NCBI RefSeq assembly: GCF_000223375.1 | Contig: NC_017384.1 | Coordinates: 2,110,501-2,174,500, forward strand | DNA: 64,000 nucleotides | Source of the DNA: Ketogulonicigenium vulgare WSH-001 | Lineage (GTDB): Bacteria; Pseudomonadota; Alphaproteobacteria; Rhodobacterales; Rhodobacteraceae | Direction of reading: 5' to 3' | Part shown: piece after piece, positions 8,967 through 16,709 of the stretch | Layout: each line of letters starts with the position of its first letter | How positions within the stretch are numbered: position 1 is the stretch's first letter | Position numbers and translations under genes: made by a program | Notes under the pieces: generated by a model | Database searches by the model: none | What the model saw: only the letters and a program-made list of their open reading frames with translations | What the model was told of the DNA's origin: nothing

Positions 8967-9866
8967 TTAATTACCAACATTTTGCGTCAAAGCGGCATGA
9001 AGCTTTCCCTGTGCCTGTTCCAGTCGCAGCTTTGCCTCTGCGGCATCAATGGATGACAGCAACATGACGACAGCCACCTTGATGGACCCCTCGGCGGCGG
9101 CGAGGGCTGCGGTTGCGTCCCGCAGGCTTGCATCCGCCAATTCTGCCACCATCCGTTCGGCCCGGGCCTGCAATTTGATATTGGTCGGTCGCATCTCGAC
9201 CATGCGGCCGCGATAGACATAGCCCATGCGGATAAAGATGCCGGTCGACAGGCAGGTCAGCAGCGCCTTTTGCGCCGTGCCCGCCTTCATACGGGTCGAG
9301 CCTGCGATCACCTCGGCCCCGGTCGCCCCCAGCAGCGGAAAACGCGCCACCTCGCCCAGTTTGCCAAAAACGTTGTTATAGACCGAGATCGTCACCGCCC
9401 CGAGGGAATTGGCGTAATCCAGACCCGCGATGACAAAAGGCGTATTCCCCGATGCGGCAACCCCGATCACAACATCATGCGCACCCAGGTTCAGCGCCTT
9501 CAACGCCTCGACCGATTCCGTGGTGCTGTCCTCGGCACCCTCAACGGCATGGGTGATCGCCTTTGGCCCACCTGCCATGACTGCAATCGCGCGCTCATAT
9601 GGCCAACTAAAGGTCGGCGGCAGCTCTGCCGCATCCAGCGTCGCAAGGCGGCCCGATGTGCCCGCCCCCAGATAGATCAGCCGCCCGCCCGCCAGCAGCG
9701 ACTCTGCGGCTGCATCAATCGCGGCGGTCAGTTGCGGTTTCGCCGCGCCGATCGCGGCAATCGCGGCCATCTGCCCCTCGATCATCGCATCGACAACCTC
9801 GGCGGTTGGCCAGTTTTCAATCGCGCCAAAGCGGTGGGCAAAGGATTCGGTGGTGCTGTTGGTCAT
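8967..9866 (-). CDS. murQ: N-acetylmuramic acid 6-phosphate etherase
   Basis: 299 residues, the usual MurQ length. Residues ~60-75 hold the SIS-domain phosphosugar loop LIYLGAGTSGRLATLDAAELPPTF, given here only as its key parts GAGTSGR and DAAE. Further on are AEVIAGSTRMKAGTAQK, where STRMKAG is the MurQ signature, and NIKLQARAERM. The enzyme removes the D-lactyl ether from MurNAc-6-P, giving GlcNAc-6-P and D-lactate in peptidoglycan recycling. Last gene of a seven-gene - strand operon, 12 bases after the kinase, with AGAGG before the ATG. Confidence 0.95.
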   Translation of the reverse strand: MTNSTTESFAHRFGAIENWPTAEVVDAMIEGQMAAIAAIGAAKPQLTAAIDAAAESLLAGGRLIYLGAGTSGRLATLDAAELPPTFSWPYERAIAVMAGGPKAITHAVEGAEDSTTESVEALKALNLGAHDVVIGVAASGNTPFVIAGLDYANSLGAVTISVYNNVFGKLGEVARFPLLGATGAEVIAGSTRMKAGTAQKALLTCLSTGIFIRMGYVYRGRMVEMRPTNIKLQARAERMVAELADASLRDATAALAAAEGSIKVAVVMLLSSIDAAEAKLRLEQAQGKLHAALTQNVGN

Positions 9867-9878
9867 GCTGGCCTCTGA

Positions 9879-10781
9879 TCAGTTCTGCGCCGCGGCGCGG
9901 GCAATGCGCGCGGCTTGCAGCGCGGCATCAATAGTGGGGAATTGCAGGTCATATCCGGGCAAGGCGCGTTCAACCTCGGCCCGGATCGAAGGGTGCAGGC
10001 GCATGACGCCGCCGACAAAGCCGATGGGCGCCGGGCCCGCGCGATCCACCAGCGCACGCGCCAGACGGGCAAGCTCTTGCCCCGCGCGCATCATCATATC
10101 CATCGCAATCGGATCGCCTGCATGGGCCGCCTCGGCCACGGCGATGGCCAGCGTGCCGATCTGGCCACGGTCACGGCCATAGACAAAGGCGCGCGTTGCG
10201 TCCCATTCGGCCCCGCCCATGGCCGCAAACAGCTTGTCCGCCAGAATTTCAGCGCCCTTTGGCGCGCCGCATTCGTCGATCAGCCGATAAAGCCGGTCCA
10301 GCGCGCGCAGCCCGATCCATGTGCCCGAGCCGCCATCGTCAATCATAATCCCGCGCCCGCCAACCGCGATGCGCTCGCCGTCCTTGAACGTGAGGCCGAT
10401 CGAGCCTGTCCCGGCGGACACAATATGCCCACCACCATTTGGAAAGGCCGCGTGCCAGGCCAGCACCATATCATTGGAATAGGAAAAGGCGCCCTCGCCA
10501 ATCCGAAAAGCCAGCTTCACCTGTTCGTCCAGCGCGGCATGGCGGTTAAACCCCGCGCCGGTGATGCCCAGATGCACATAAGACAGCGGCCCCGGCGAGC
10601 CTTCGCGCACCGCCTCCATCGCGCCGACAAAGGCGGCGAGGCTGGCCGCATCATAGATGAGGCCCGTGGCCCCATCCGTGCGGCCACGCGTGACCTCGTC
10701 TCCATTGGCGTCGATGACGACCCAGCGCGTGCCGGTGCCCCCAACGTCGATACCCAGATAGTAGCCCAATTCAGCCCTCAT
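9879..10781 (-). CDS. BadF/BadG-family sugar kinase (N-acetylhexosamine kinase-like)
   Basis: 300 residues of the ASKHA fold. The phosphate-1 loop is GIDVGGTGTRWVVID (residues ~9-23), the second phosphate loop is around VSAGTGSIGLTF, and MIDDGGSGTWIG matches the GlcNAc kinase/BadF-type adenosine loop region. Relatives phosphorylate GlcNAc, and some (MurK) phosphorylate both MurNAc and GlcNAc. Its place between nanE and murQ makes an amino-sugar kinase the best reading: it would supply the 6-phosphates used by NanE or MurQ. Exact substrate cannot be read from sequence. Confidence 0.85.
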   Translation of the reverse strand: MRAELGYYLGIDVGGTGTRWVVIDANGDEVTRGRTDGATGLIYDAASLAAFVGAMEAVREGSPGPLSYVHLGITGAGFNRHAALDEQVKLAFRIGEGAFSYSNDMVLAWHAAFPNGGGHIVSAGTGSIGLTFKDGERIAVGGRGIMIDDGGSGTWIGLRALDRLYRLIDECGAPKGAEILADKLFAAMGGAEWDATRAFVYGRDRGQIGTLAIAVAEAAHAGDPIAMDMMMRAGQELARLARALVDRAGPAPIGFVGGVMRLHPSIRAEVERALPGYDLQFPTIDAALQAARIARAAAQN

Positions 10782-10813
10782 CCTTCAGGCACCGCGTCTT
10801 GGGGGCGCGATGC

Positions 10814-11488
10814 TTAACCTTGCTGTAGTTCCTGCACGAAGCTGCGGGTGATTTCGCGCGGGTTGGTAATCATGGTGCCCACGACAACGCCATAAGCGCC
10901 CGCCTGCAAACCACTGGCCGCAAGTGCGGGTGTGTTATAGCGCCCCTCGGCAATCACCGGGATCGACAGGGCTTGCGACAGCCTGCGCACCAGTTCCAGA
11001 TCCGGCCCGGCCCCGCGGGTGCCCTGCGTCTCGGCGGTATAGCCCGCAAGCGTGGTCGCGATGATATCCGCGCCCGCCGCGGCGGCGGCAACGCCTTCGT
11101 CGAAGGTCGAGATATCGGCGAAGGCGAGTTTACCATGCGCGTGGATACGCTCTAAAATCGCCTCGACCGGGTCGCCCTTGGGGCGCGCGCGGAAGGTGGC
11201 GTCATAGGCGATGATATCCGCCCCTGCCTCGACCAGCGCGTCGACCGCCCCCAGCATTGGTGTGATGTAAACAGGATCGTGGTCGAACATTTTGAAAATG
11301 CCGATCACCGGCAGATGCGTGACCGCTTTGATGGCCGAGATATCCTCGACCCCATTGACGCGTAGCGCCACCGCGCCGCCATCTTCGGCGGCTTCCGCCA
11401 TGGCCGCCATAAAGACGGGGCCATGCAAAGGATTATCGGCGCGGGCCTGACAGGAAACGATCAGCCCGCCCTTTTGAAACAGTGTCAT
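10814..11488 (-). CDS. nanE: N-acetylmannosamine-6-phosphate 2-epimerase
   Basis: 224 residues, a (beta/alpha)8 barrel. The family landmarks are present: IVSCQARADNPLHGP near the N-terminus, a catalytic-type Lys in GIFKMF (~63), the YDAT segment, and IAEGRYNTP with the conserved Glu near 180. The reaction is ManNAc-6-P to GlcNAc-6-P. The ATG overlaps the permease stop by four bases. No sialic acid lyase or synthase is nearby, so NanE here is either for ManNAc itself or a leftover from a wider amino-sugar pathway. Confidence 0.93.
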   Translation of the reverse strand: MTLFQKGGLIVSCQARADNPLHGPVFMAAMAEAAEDGGAVALRVNGVEDISAIKAVTHLPVIGIFKMFDHDPVYITPMLGAVDALVEAGADIIAYDATFRARPKGDPVEAILERIHAHGKLAFADISTFDEGVAAAAAGADIIATTLAGYTAETQGTRGAGPDLELVRRLSQALSIPVIAEGRYNTPALAASGLQAGAYGVVVGTMITNPREITRSFVQELQQG

Positions 11489-12342
11489 TTAACGGCTCCG
11501 GATGTCATGCCGTTGATGAACTGCTTTGACAGCAGAATGTAAAGGATGGTGATGGGCGCGGCGGCCAGCGTCAGACCCGCGAAAAGCGCACCGTAATTGG
11601 TCGAATATTCGCCCATAAAGGTCGTCATGCCCTGCGGCAGCGTCTTTAGCGCGTCATTTTGGACGAAAACCAGCGGGAAGAAAAAATCGTTCCAGATCGG
11701 CACGACGTTATAGATGCCGGCGATCACCATGGCGGGACGGCACAGCGGAATCATCACCGACCACATGATCCGCGCCTCGGATGCGCCATCCATACGGGCG
11801 GCGTCCTCCAGTTCGCGCGGCAGGGTGCGGATAAAGCCGGTCAGGATGAACACGGTCGAGGGCAGCCCCATCGCGACATAGATCGCGATCAGCGACCAAT
11901 GCGTGTTGATGATGCCAAGGTCGCGAAACAGAATGAACAGCGGGATGATCGCCAGTTTCAACGGCAGCATCAGCCCCGCCATAAAGAACAGCAGCACAAA
12001 GGCGTTGCCCTTGAAATCATAGCGCGCGATCGCATAGGCGGCCATCATCCCCAGCGACAGGATCAGCGCCATCGACACGCCCGTCACAAAGACCGAATTC
12101 CACAGGTAACGCAGGAAATTCGACCGCGTCATAATGGTCGCGAAATTCGCCAGATCCGTGAAATTCGGGATGCCGAACGGGTCCTGAAAGATCTGCATAT
12201 TCGTCTTGAACGCCGACATCACCATGATGATGACAGGCGCCAGCATCAGGATCGAATTGGCGATCAGAATGATCTGGATCAGCCCGTCACGGCCGAATGT
12301 CGCCAGAATGCCGCGGTTGCCGGTGATGGGGGCGGCACTCAT
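11485..12342 (-). CDS. Carbohydrate ABC transporter permease (MalG/CUT1 type)
   Basis: 285 residues with about six hydrophobic segments. The EAA-loop characteristic of binding-protein-dependent permeases is visible as ELEDAARMDGASEARIMW in the second half (key residues EDAARMDG). It overlaps the upstream permease gene by four bases and nanE by four bases. Together with the other permease it forms the channel for the sugar brought by the binding protein at 13359-14597. Confidence 0.92.
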   Translation of the reverse strand: MSAAPITGNRGILATFGRDGLIQIILIANSILMLAPVIIMVMSAFKTNMQIFQDPFGIPNFTDLANFATIMTRSNFLRYLWNSVFVTGVSMALILSLGMMAAYAIARYDFKGNAFVLLFFMAGLMLPLKLAIIPLFILFRDLGIINTHWSLIAIYVAMGLPSTVFILTGFIRTLPRELEDAARMDGASEARIMWSVMIPLCRPAMVIAGIYNVVPIWNDFFFPLVFVQNDALKTLPQGMTTFMGEYSTNYGALFAGLTLAAAPITILYILLSKQFINGMTSGAVK

Positions 12343-13298
12343 ACTTCGATCTCCCGCTTGCGCAGATGCATAGTCCAGATGGTGGCGAAAACGGCGATGA
12401 ACAGGAACATCAGCACCGCAAGGGCGGACCCCAGCCCGAATTGTTGCGTCGCGGACGACACGTTCCCGAAGGCAGTGCGATAGAACATCAACCCCAGCAC
12501 GTCGGACGAGCCATAGGGCGAGCCCTCAAGGCCGACCATAATGTAGGGCAGTTCGAAAAAGTTGAAGGCGCCGATGAACAGCAACACGAAAACGATGGTG
12601 GCCGAGGGCGCGATCAGCGGCCAGATGATCTTGCGGATCAGGGTCACTTCGCTGTCCGTCTCCATCCGCGCGGCATCCAGCAATTCAGAGGGGATGCGCT
12701 GCAGACCGGCCAGAAACACCAGCGTCGGAAAGCCGACCCAGGCCCAAGCGTTGACGAAAATCAGCGCAGGCAGCGCGGTTTCGGCCTGCCCCAGCCAGGG
12801 CTGCGCCAACGCATCAAGGCCTACCGATTTCAGCAATTGGTTCACGACGCCAAAGATCGGGTGAAAGAACAGCTTCCACAGATAGCCGATGATGACCGTC
12901 GATAGCACCACTGGCAAAAAGACCGCAACGCGGTGGAACCGCGCGCCGGGCAATTCGCGCCACAGGCAATAGGCCAGCACGAAGCCCAGACCGTTCTGGA
13001 TCACCATCAGCGCGACAAAGACGATGATATTGTTGCGAAACGCATTCCACAGCGTGCCGGAATAGACGGGATCGAACAGGATCGTCGCGAAATTTTGCAA
13101 GCCGACGAAATCGCCCCGCCGCAGCCCGTTCCAGTCAAAGAACGCATAGGCAAAGGCCGACAGGATCGGATAAATCACGAACAGCCCCATCACGGCCATC
13201 GGCGGCACCAAAAGGAAGGTGATCCACATGCCCCGCCCCGTCAGCCGCAGGCCGGATCGCCGCGGGGCAATCGTCGTCAAATCAGGTGCAGTGGACAT
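12339..13298 (-). CDS. Carbohydrate ABC transporter permease (MalF/CUT1 type)
   Basis: 319 residues from ATG 13298, with an N-terminal cytoplasmic stretch and six predicted membrane spans. The EAA loop is LLDAARMETDSE. The open frame extends to 13343, but that part runs through the intergenic hairpin, so the shorter start is chosen; GGA lies 8 nt upstream of it. It pairs with the downstream MalG-type permease (overlap ATGA). Confidence 0.9.
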   Translation of the reverse strand: MSTAPDLTTIAPRRSGLRLTGRGMWITFLLVPPMAVMGLFVIYPILSAFAYAFFDWNGLRRGDFVGLQNFATILFDPVYSGTLWNAFRNNIIVFVALMVIQNGLGFVLAYCLWRELPGARFHRVAVFLPVVLSTVIIGYLWKLFFHPIFGVVNQLLKSVGLDALAQPWLGQAETALPALIFVNAWAWVGFPTLVFLAGLQRIPSELLDAARMETDSEVTLIRKIIWPLIAPSATIVFVLLFIGAFNFFELPYIMVGLEGSPYGSSDVLGLMFYRTAFGNVSSATQQFGLGSALAVLMFLFIAVFATIWTMHLRKREIEV

Positions 13299-13329
13299 GG
13301 GGATTTCCGGCGGCGAGAGGGAGGAGGCA

Positions 13330-13351
13330 GCGGGCTGACGCATCAGCCCGC
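13330..13351 (-). other. Intercistronic hairpin after the binding-protein gene
   Basis: GCGGGCTGA / TCAGCCCGC form a perfect 9-bp stem with a four-base loop between the solute-binding-protein gene and the permease genes. There is no T-run. Such hairpins typically protect the upstream mRNA so the binding protein is made in excess over the membrane subunits. Confidence 0.6.
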
Positions 13352-13358
13352 CAAGGCA

Positions 13359-14597
13359 TTATTGCTGGAAGGGCGCATACCAAGCGGCAAGGCCGGTGGT
13401 GATGGCTTGGCCTGCGCCCGCGGCGTCGATCTGGCCTGCGAACATGCGCTGAACCTCGGCTTGCAGCAGCACCGAACCGGTCGGCTCGCCAAAGCGGAAG
13501 TTGGTCAGCATGATGTAGGGCACCGAACTTTGGTTCAGATCCGAAACGCGTTGCAGCATCGGATTTTCAAAGGTCACACCCGGAATGGGGGTGATATTGC
13601 CCAGCTCGTTCGCGAATTTCTGGCCAAATTCAACGGTGGTCAGATAGTTCAGGAAGGTCAGCACGGCCTCGGGATGTTCAGTCGTCGCGTTACCCGCATA
13701 ACCGCCGTCATAATAGACGCCGACCAGCTTGGGATCTTCGGCCGCAAGGCCCGGGGCAGCAAAGACGCCAACCTCGATATCAGGGTTCTGCGCAAGGAAG
13801 TTCGCCACCTCATACGAGCCACCCGCGAACATGCCCGCAAGGCCCGAAGTGAACAGCAGTTGCGAGGCCGCATAGTCCAGACCCGTGAACCCATCGGGGA
13901 AATAGGCCGAAATCTCTTGCAGCTTTTCCAGACCGCCGACATAGCGCGGATCGGTGAAATCGGCATTTCCGGCCAGCAGGTCGTCGTAGAAATCCTTGCC
14001 AATGACCGATGCGATGATCGCAGTGGCGATGGTTTCAGCCTGCCATGCGGTGCCGGTGCCATTGCCGAATGCGAACAGGCCCGCGGCCTTCAGCGCCTCG
14101 GATGTGGCGATCAGATCGTCCCAGGTCTGCGGCTCGGACAGGCCCATCTGGTCGAACAGGCCCTTGTTATACAGGATGAATTGCGTTTGCGAGGCGAAGG
14201 GCACGGCATATAGCGTCTCGTCCGAACGCAGCGTCTCGGCGGCCAGCGCCGATTCGGGGAAGCCCGCAACGCCCGGCACGCTTTCGGTTGACAGCGGCAT
14301 CAGATAGCCACCCGAGGCGACCATTTCCAAACCGCCATGCGCGCGTACCATCATCACATCGGGGCCAGCATCGCCCGCCAGCGCGGTCGACAGGATCGTG
14401 TTATAATTCGTCGCCTCAAAGGTCTCGAAATTCACGGTGATGCCGGGGTTCGCGGCTTCGAAATCGCTGATGATATCCTCATAGACGGCGCGGTCTTCCT
14501 GACGCCAGCTCCAGAAGCTTAACTCTTGCGCGAAGGCGGGGGCGGCGGCGGAAAAGCCGACTAAAGCGATCGCAGTCGTGCGAAACAGGTTCTTCAT
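13359..14597 (-). CDS. Sugar ABC transporter periplasmic substrate-binding protein (family 1)
   Basis: 412 residues. The signal peptide MKNLFRTTAIALVGF... is cut near AFA-QE (23). The mature protein starts LSFWSWRQED and shows the family-1 features AANPGITVNFETF and MMVRAHGGLEMV. It delivers the ligand to the permeases at 11485-13298. The operon's catabolic genes imply an N-acetyl amino sugar (MurNAc, anhydro-MurNAc, ManNAc or GlcNAc). GGAGGA lies in front of the ATG. A small GGCGC-AAAA-GCGCC hairpin (14618-14633) separates it from the ATPase gene. Confidence 0.92.
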   Translation of the reverse strand: MKNLFRTTAIALVGFSAAAPAFAQELSFWSWRQEDRAVYEDIISDFEAANPGITVNFETFEATNYNTILSTALAGDAGPDVMMVRAHGGLEMVASGGYLMPLSTESVPGVAGFPESALAAETLRSDETLYAVPFASQTQFILYNKGLFDQMGLSEPQTWDDLIATSEALKAAGLFAFGNGTGTAWQAETIATAIIASVIGKDFYDDLLAGNADFTDPRYVGGLEKLQEISAYFPDGFTGLDYAASQLLFTSGLAGMFAGGSYEVANFLAQNPDIEVGVFAAPGLAAEDPKLVGVYYDGGYAGNATTEHPEAVLTFLNYLTTVEFGQKFANELGNITPIPGVTFENPMLQRVSDLNQSSVPYIMLTNFRFGEPTGSVLLQAEVQRMFAGQIDAAGAGQAITTGLAAWYAPFQQ

Positions 14598-14648
14598 GGT
14601 TCCTCCGGTTGGGTTTGGCGCTTTTGCGCCTTTTTAGATCTTATTCGA

Positions 14649-15707
14649 TCACAGCCTTTGGCCGCTTTCGCCGTCAAAGAAATGCACCGCAGCCGCAATG
14701 GGGCGCAGGGTGATGCGCTCGCCCGGACGCTCGGGGCGCGGCGCAGGATCGGTGCGGGCGCTGACCAGCGTGCCATCGCCAAGGCGGGCGTAGACATAGG
14801 CGTCATTGCCCAAATATTCGGAATAGACGAATTCGGCACCAAAGCCCTGACCGCCCTGCGCAATTTCAAAGGCATCGGGGCGTACGCCCAGTGTGACTTC
14901 TGTGCCGCTGGCAGGTGCGCCGGGCAGCTCGACCGCGCCGCTGCCTGCGACGGCAAAGGCATCGCCCTTCCGCGTCGCGCGGATCAGCGTCATGCGGGGC
15001 GAGCCGATAAAGGTCGCAACAAACGTATTGGCCGGACGTTCATATAGCTCGCGCGGCGCGCCGACCTGTTCAATGCGGCCCGCATTCATCACCACGATCT
15101 TATCGGCCAGCGTCATCGCCTCGACCTGATCATGGGTGACATAGATCATGGTGCCGCCGATATCCTCGTGCAGCTTGGCAATTTCCAGCCGCACATCGGA
15201 TCGCAGCGCCGCATCAAGGTTCGACAGCGGCTCGTCCAGCAAAAACACTTCGGGCTTGCGCGTCAGGGCGCGGCCAATGGCGACACGCTGGCGCTGGCCG
15301 CCCGACAACTCGCGCGGCTTGCGCTTGAGCAGCGGCTCAAGGCGCAGCATCCGCGCGGCTTCTTGGATACGGCGATCAACCTCGTCCTTATCCAGACCTT
15401 GCAGGCGCGCACCAAAGGCCATGTTTTCATAGACATCCATATGCGGGTAAAGCGCATAGGACTGGAACACCATCGCAATGCCGCGCCTTGACGGCGGCAC
15501 ATCCCGCATCGAGGCGCCGTTCAGCAAAAACTCACCGCTGGTCATATCATCAAGGCCGGCGATCATCCGCAGCAGGGTCGACTTGCCGCAACCCGAAGGC
15601 CCCACGAAGACCACCAGCTCGCGGTCGCCGATTTCAAGGTCGATGCCGCGCAGCACTTCGGTGCCTTTGAAGTTCTTGCGCACATCTCGCAGCGATAGCT
15701 GGGCCAT
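14649..15707 (-). CDS. Sugar ABC transporter ATP-binding protein (UgpC/MsmK type)
   Basis: 352 residues from ATG 15707, which has GGAG 6 nt upstream; the open frame reaching 15755 adds an unlikely leader. Walker A is GPSGCGKST, signature ELSGGQRQRVAIGRAL, Walker B VFLLDEPLSNLDA and the H-loop YVTHDQVEA. The C-terminal ~110 residues are the TOBE/MalK regulatory domain. First gene of the amino-sugar operon, facing the GntR gene across a 210-base promoter region with TGGTATT repeats. Confidence 0.95.
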   Translation of the reverse strand: MAQLSLRDVRKNFKGTEVLRGIDLEIGDRELVVFVGPSGCGKSTLLRMIAGLDDMTSGEFLLNGASMRDVPPSRRGIAMVFQSYALYPHMDVYENMAFGARLQGLDKDEVDRRIQEAARMLRLEPLLKRKPRELSGGQRQRVAIGRALTRKPEVFLLDEPLSNLDAALRSDVRLEIAKLHEDIGGTMIYVTHDQVEAMTLADKIVVMNAGRIEQVGAPRELYERPANTFVATFIGSPRMTLIRATRKGDAFAVAGSGAVELPGAPASGTEVTLGVRPDAFEIAQGGQGFGAEFVYSEYLGNDAYVYARLGDGTLVSARTDPAPRPERPGERITLRPIAAAVHFFDGESGQRL

Positions 15708-15737
15708 TCTTCTCTCCGGCGGTTGTTTGGTCGTTGT

Positions 15738-15745
15738 AATACCAA
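15738..15745 (-). promoter_or_regulatory. Candidate GntR operator half-site (operon side)
   Basis: On the - strand this reads TTGGTATT, the same word as the repeats beside the GntR gene, but inverted relative to them. It lies 31 bases upstream of the ATPase start codon, where a repressor would block transcription or early elongation. Confidence 0.4.
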
Positions 15746-15880
15746 TTTCAGCCACAGGTCAAATAAACATGCCAGATGAAGGCCGGATACTATAAATTTG
15801 CCTGATTATTACGCATCACCCCCTTATATCATGCCAAATATGACAAGAATCCCCCAAACGCCTCGCCATTCGCGATAAAA

Positions 15881-15899
15881 TGGTATTGTATTGGTATTG
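15881..15899 (+). promoter_or_regulatory. Tandem TGGTATTG repeats, candidate GntR operator
   Basis: TGGTATTG occurs at 15881-15888 and 15892-15899, 11 bp apart, about one helical turn, 18 bases before the GntR start codon. With the inverted copy at 15738-15745 this makes three matches in a 210-base divergent promoter. Likely binding sites of the adjacent HutC-type GntR protein, allowing autoregulation and control of the operon. Confidence 0.5.
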
Positions 15900-15917
15900 C
15901 AACCTGCGGGCAGAGCA

Positions 15918-16709
15918 ATGAATTACGACGACCTGAACAGCGCCATGGCCAGCCAAAGCGCGGATAGCGCGCTCTATCTGCGCCTTGCCCGCGCGATCCG
16001 TGATCTGGTGCGCGATGGCCGCCTGCATCCGGGCGATCCGCTGCCACCCGAACGCGATCTGGCCAGCAATACCGGCGTCAGCCGTGTGACCGTGCGCAAA
16101 GCCCTGGCGCAGTTGATCGCCACACAAGAAATCAGCAGCCAACAGGGATCGGGCAATTTCATCACCCAAGCCCCCGCGACCGAGCCGATGCAGGTCGGCA
16201 ATCCGCTGCTGGGCGGGTCGGTCACCTTGCGCCAGGCGCGGCTGCCATCCTTTACCGAAGTGTTTCGCAATCGCGGACTTGCCGCCGAATCGATCTGGAT
16301 GGCGCGCGCCTTGCACGCCCCCACGACCGAGGAATTGATGACCCTCGGCCTTGATCTGTCGGAAAAGGTCGCGCGGCTGGAACGCGTGCGCTGGCTGGAT
16401 GGTCGCCCGATCGGGGTCGAGCGCAGCTCGCTGCCCGCCTCGATCCTGCCTGACCCGATGGCGGTGACCGATTCGCTTTATGCACAGTTGGACGCGCTGG
16501 GGGCCGCGCCCGTGCGGGCGATCCAACGGATTTCGGCGGCGAACATCACCCCGCGCGATGCGGCGACATTGGGCATCTTGCCCGGCGCCGCCGTCCTGCG
16601 GATCGAGCGCACTGCCTATCTGCAATCAGGACGCGTGGCCGAACTGTCGCGCGCGATCTATCGCGCCGATGCGTACGACGTGGTGACGGAACTTAAATCC
16701 GTGCCTTGA
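15918..16709 (+). CDS. GntR-family (HutC/UTRA) transcriptional regulator of the amino-sugar operon
   Basis: 263 residues. An N-terminal winged helix (~15-85) carries PLPPERDLASNTGVSRVTVRKAL, with PPERDLA and SRVTVRKAL as key parts. A UTRA effector domain follows (~95-260), with YLxxGxxAELSRAIYRAD-like features near the end. UTRA regulators of the NagR/YvoA type bind phosphorylated amino sugars such as GlcNAc-6-P, which fits the divergent operon. ATG 15918 is preferred because the longer frame starts inside the repeat region. The 3' end overlaps the convergent FAD-protein gene by 17 bases. Confidence 0.9.
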   Translation: MNYDDLNSAMASQSADSALYLRLARAIRDLVRDGRLHPGDPLPPERDLASNTGVSRVTVRKALAQLIATQEISSQQGSGNFITQAPATEPMQVGNPLLGGSVTLRQARLPSFTEVFRNRGLAAESIWMARALHAPTTEELMTLGLDLSEKVARLERVRWLDGRPIGVERSSLPASILPDPMAVTDSLYAQLDALGAAPVRAIQRISAANITPRDAATLGILPGAAVLRIERTAYLQSGRVAELSRAIYRADAYDVVTELKSVP

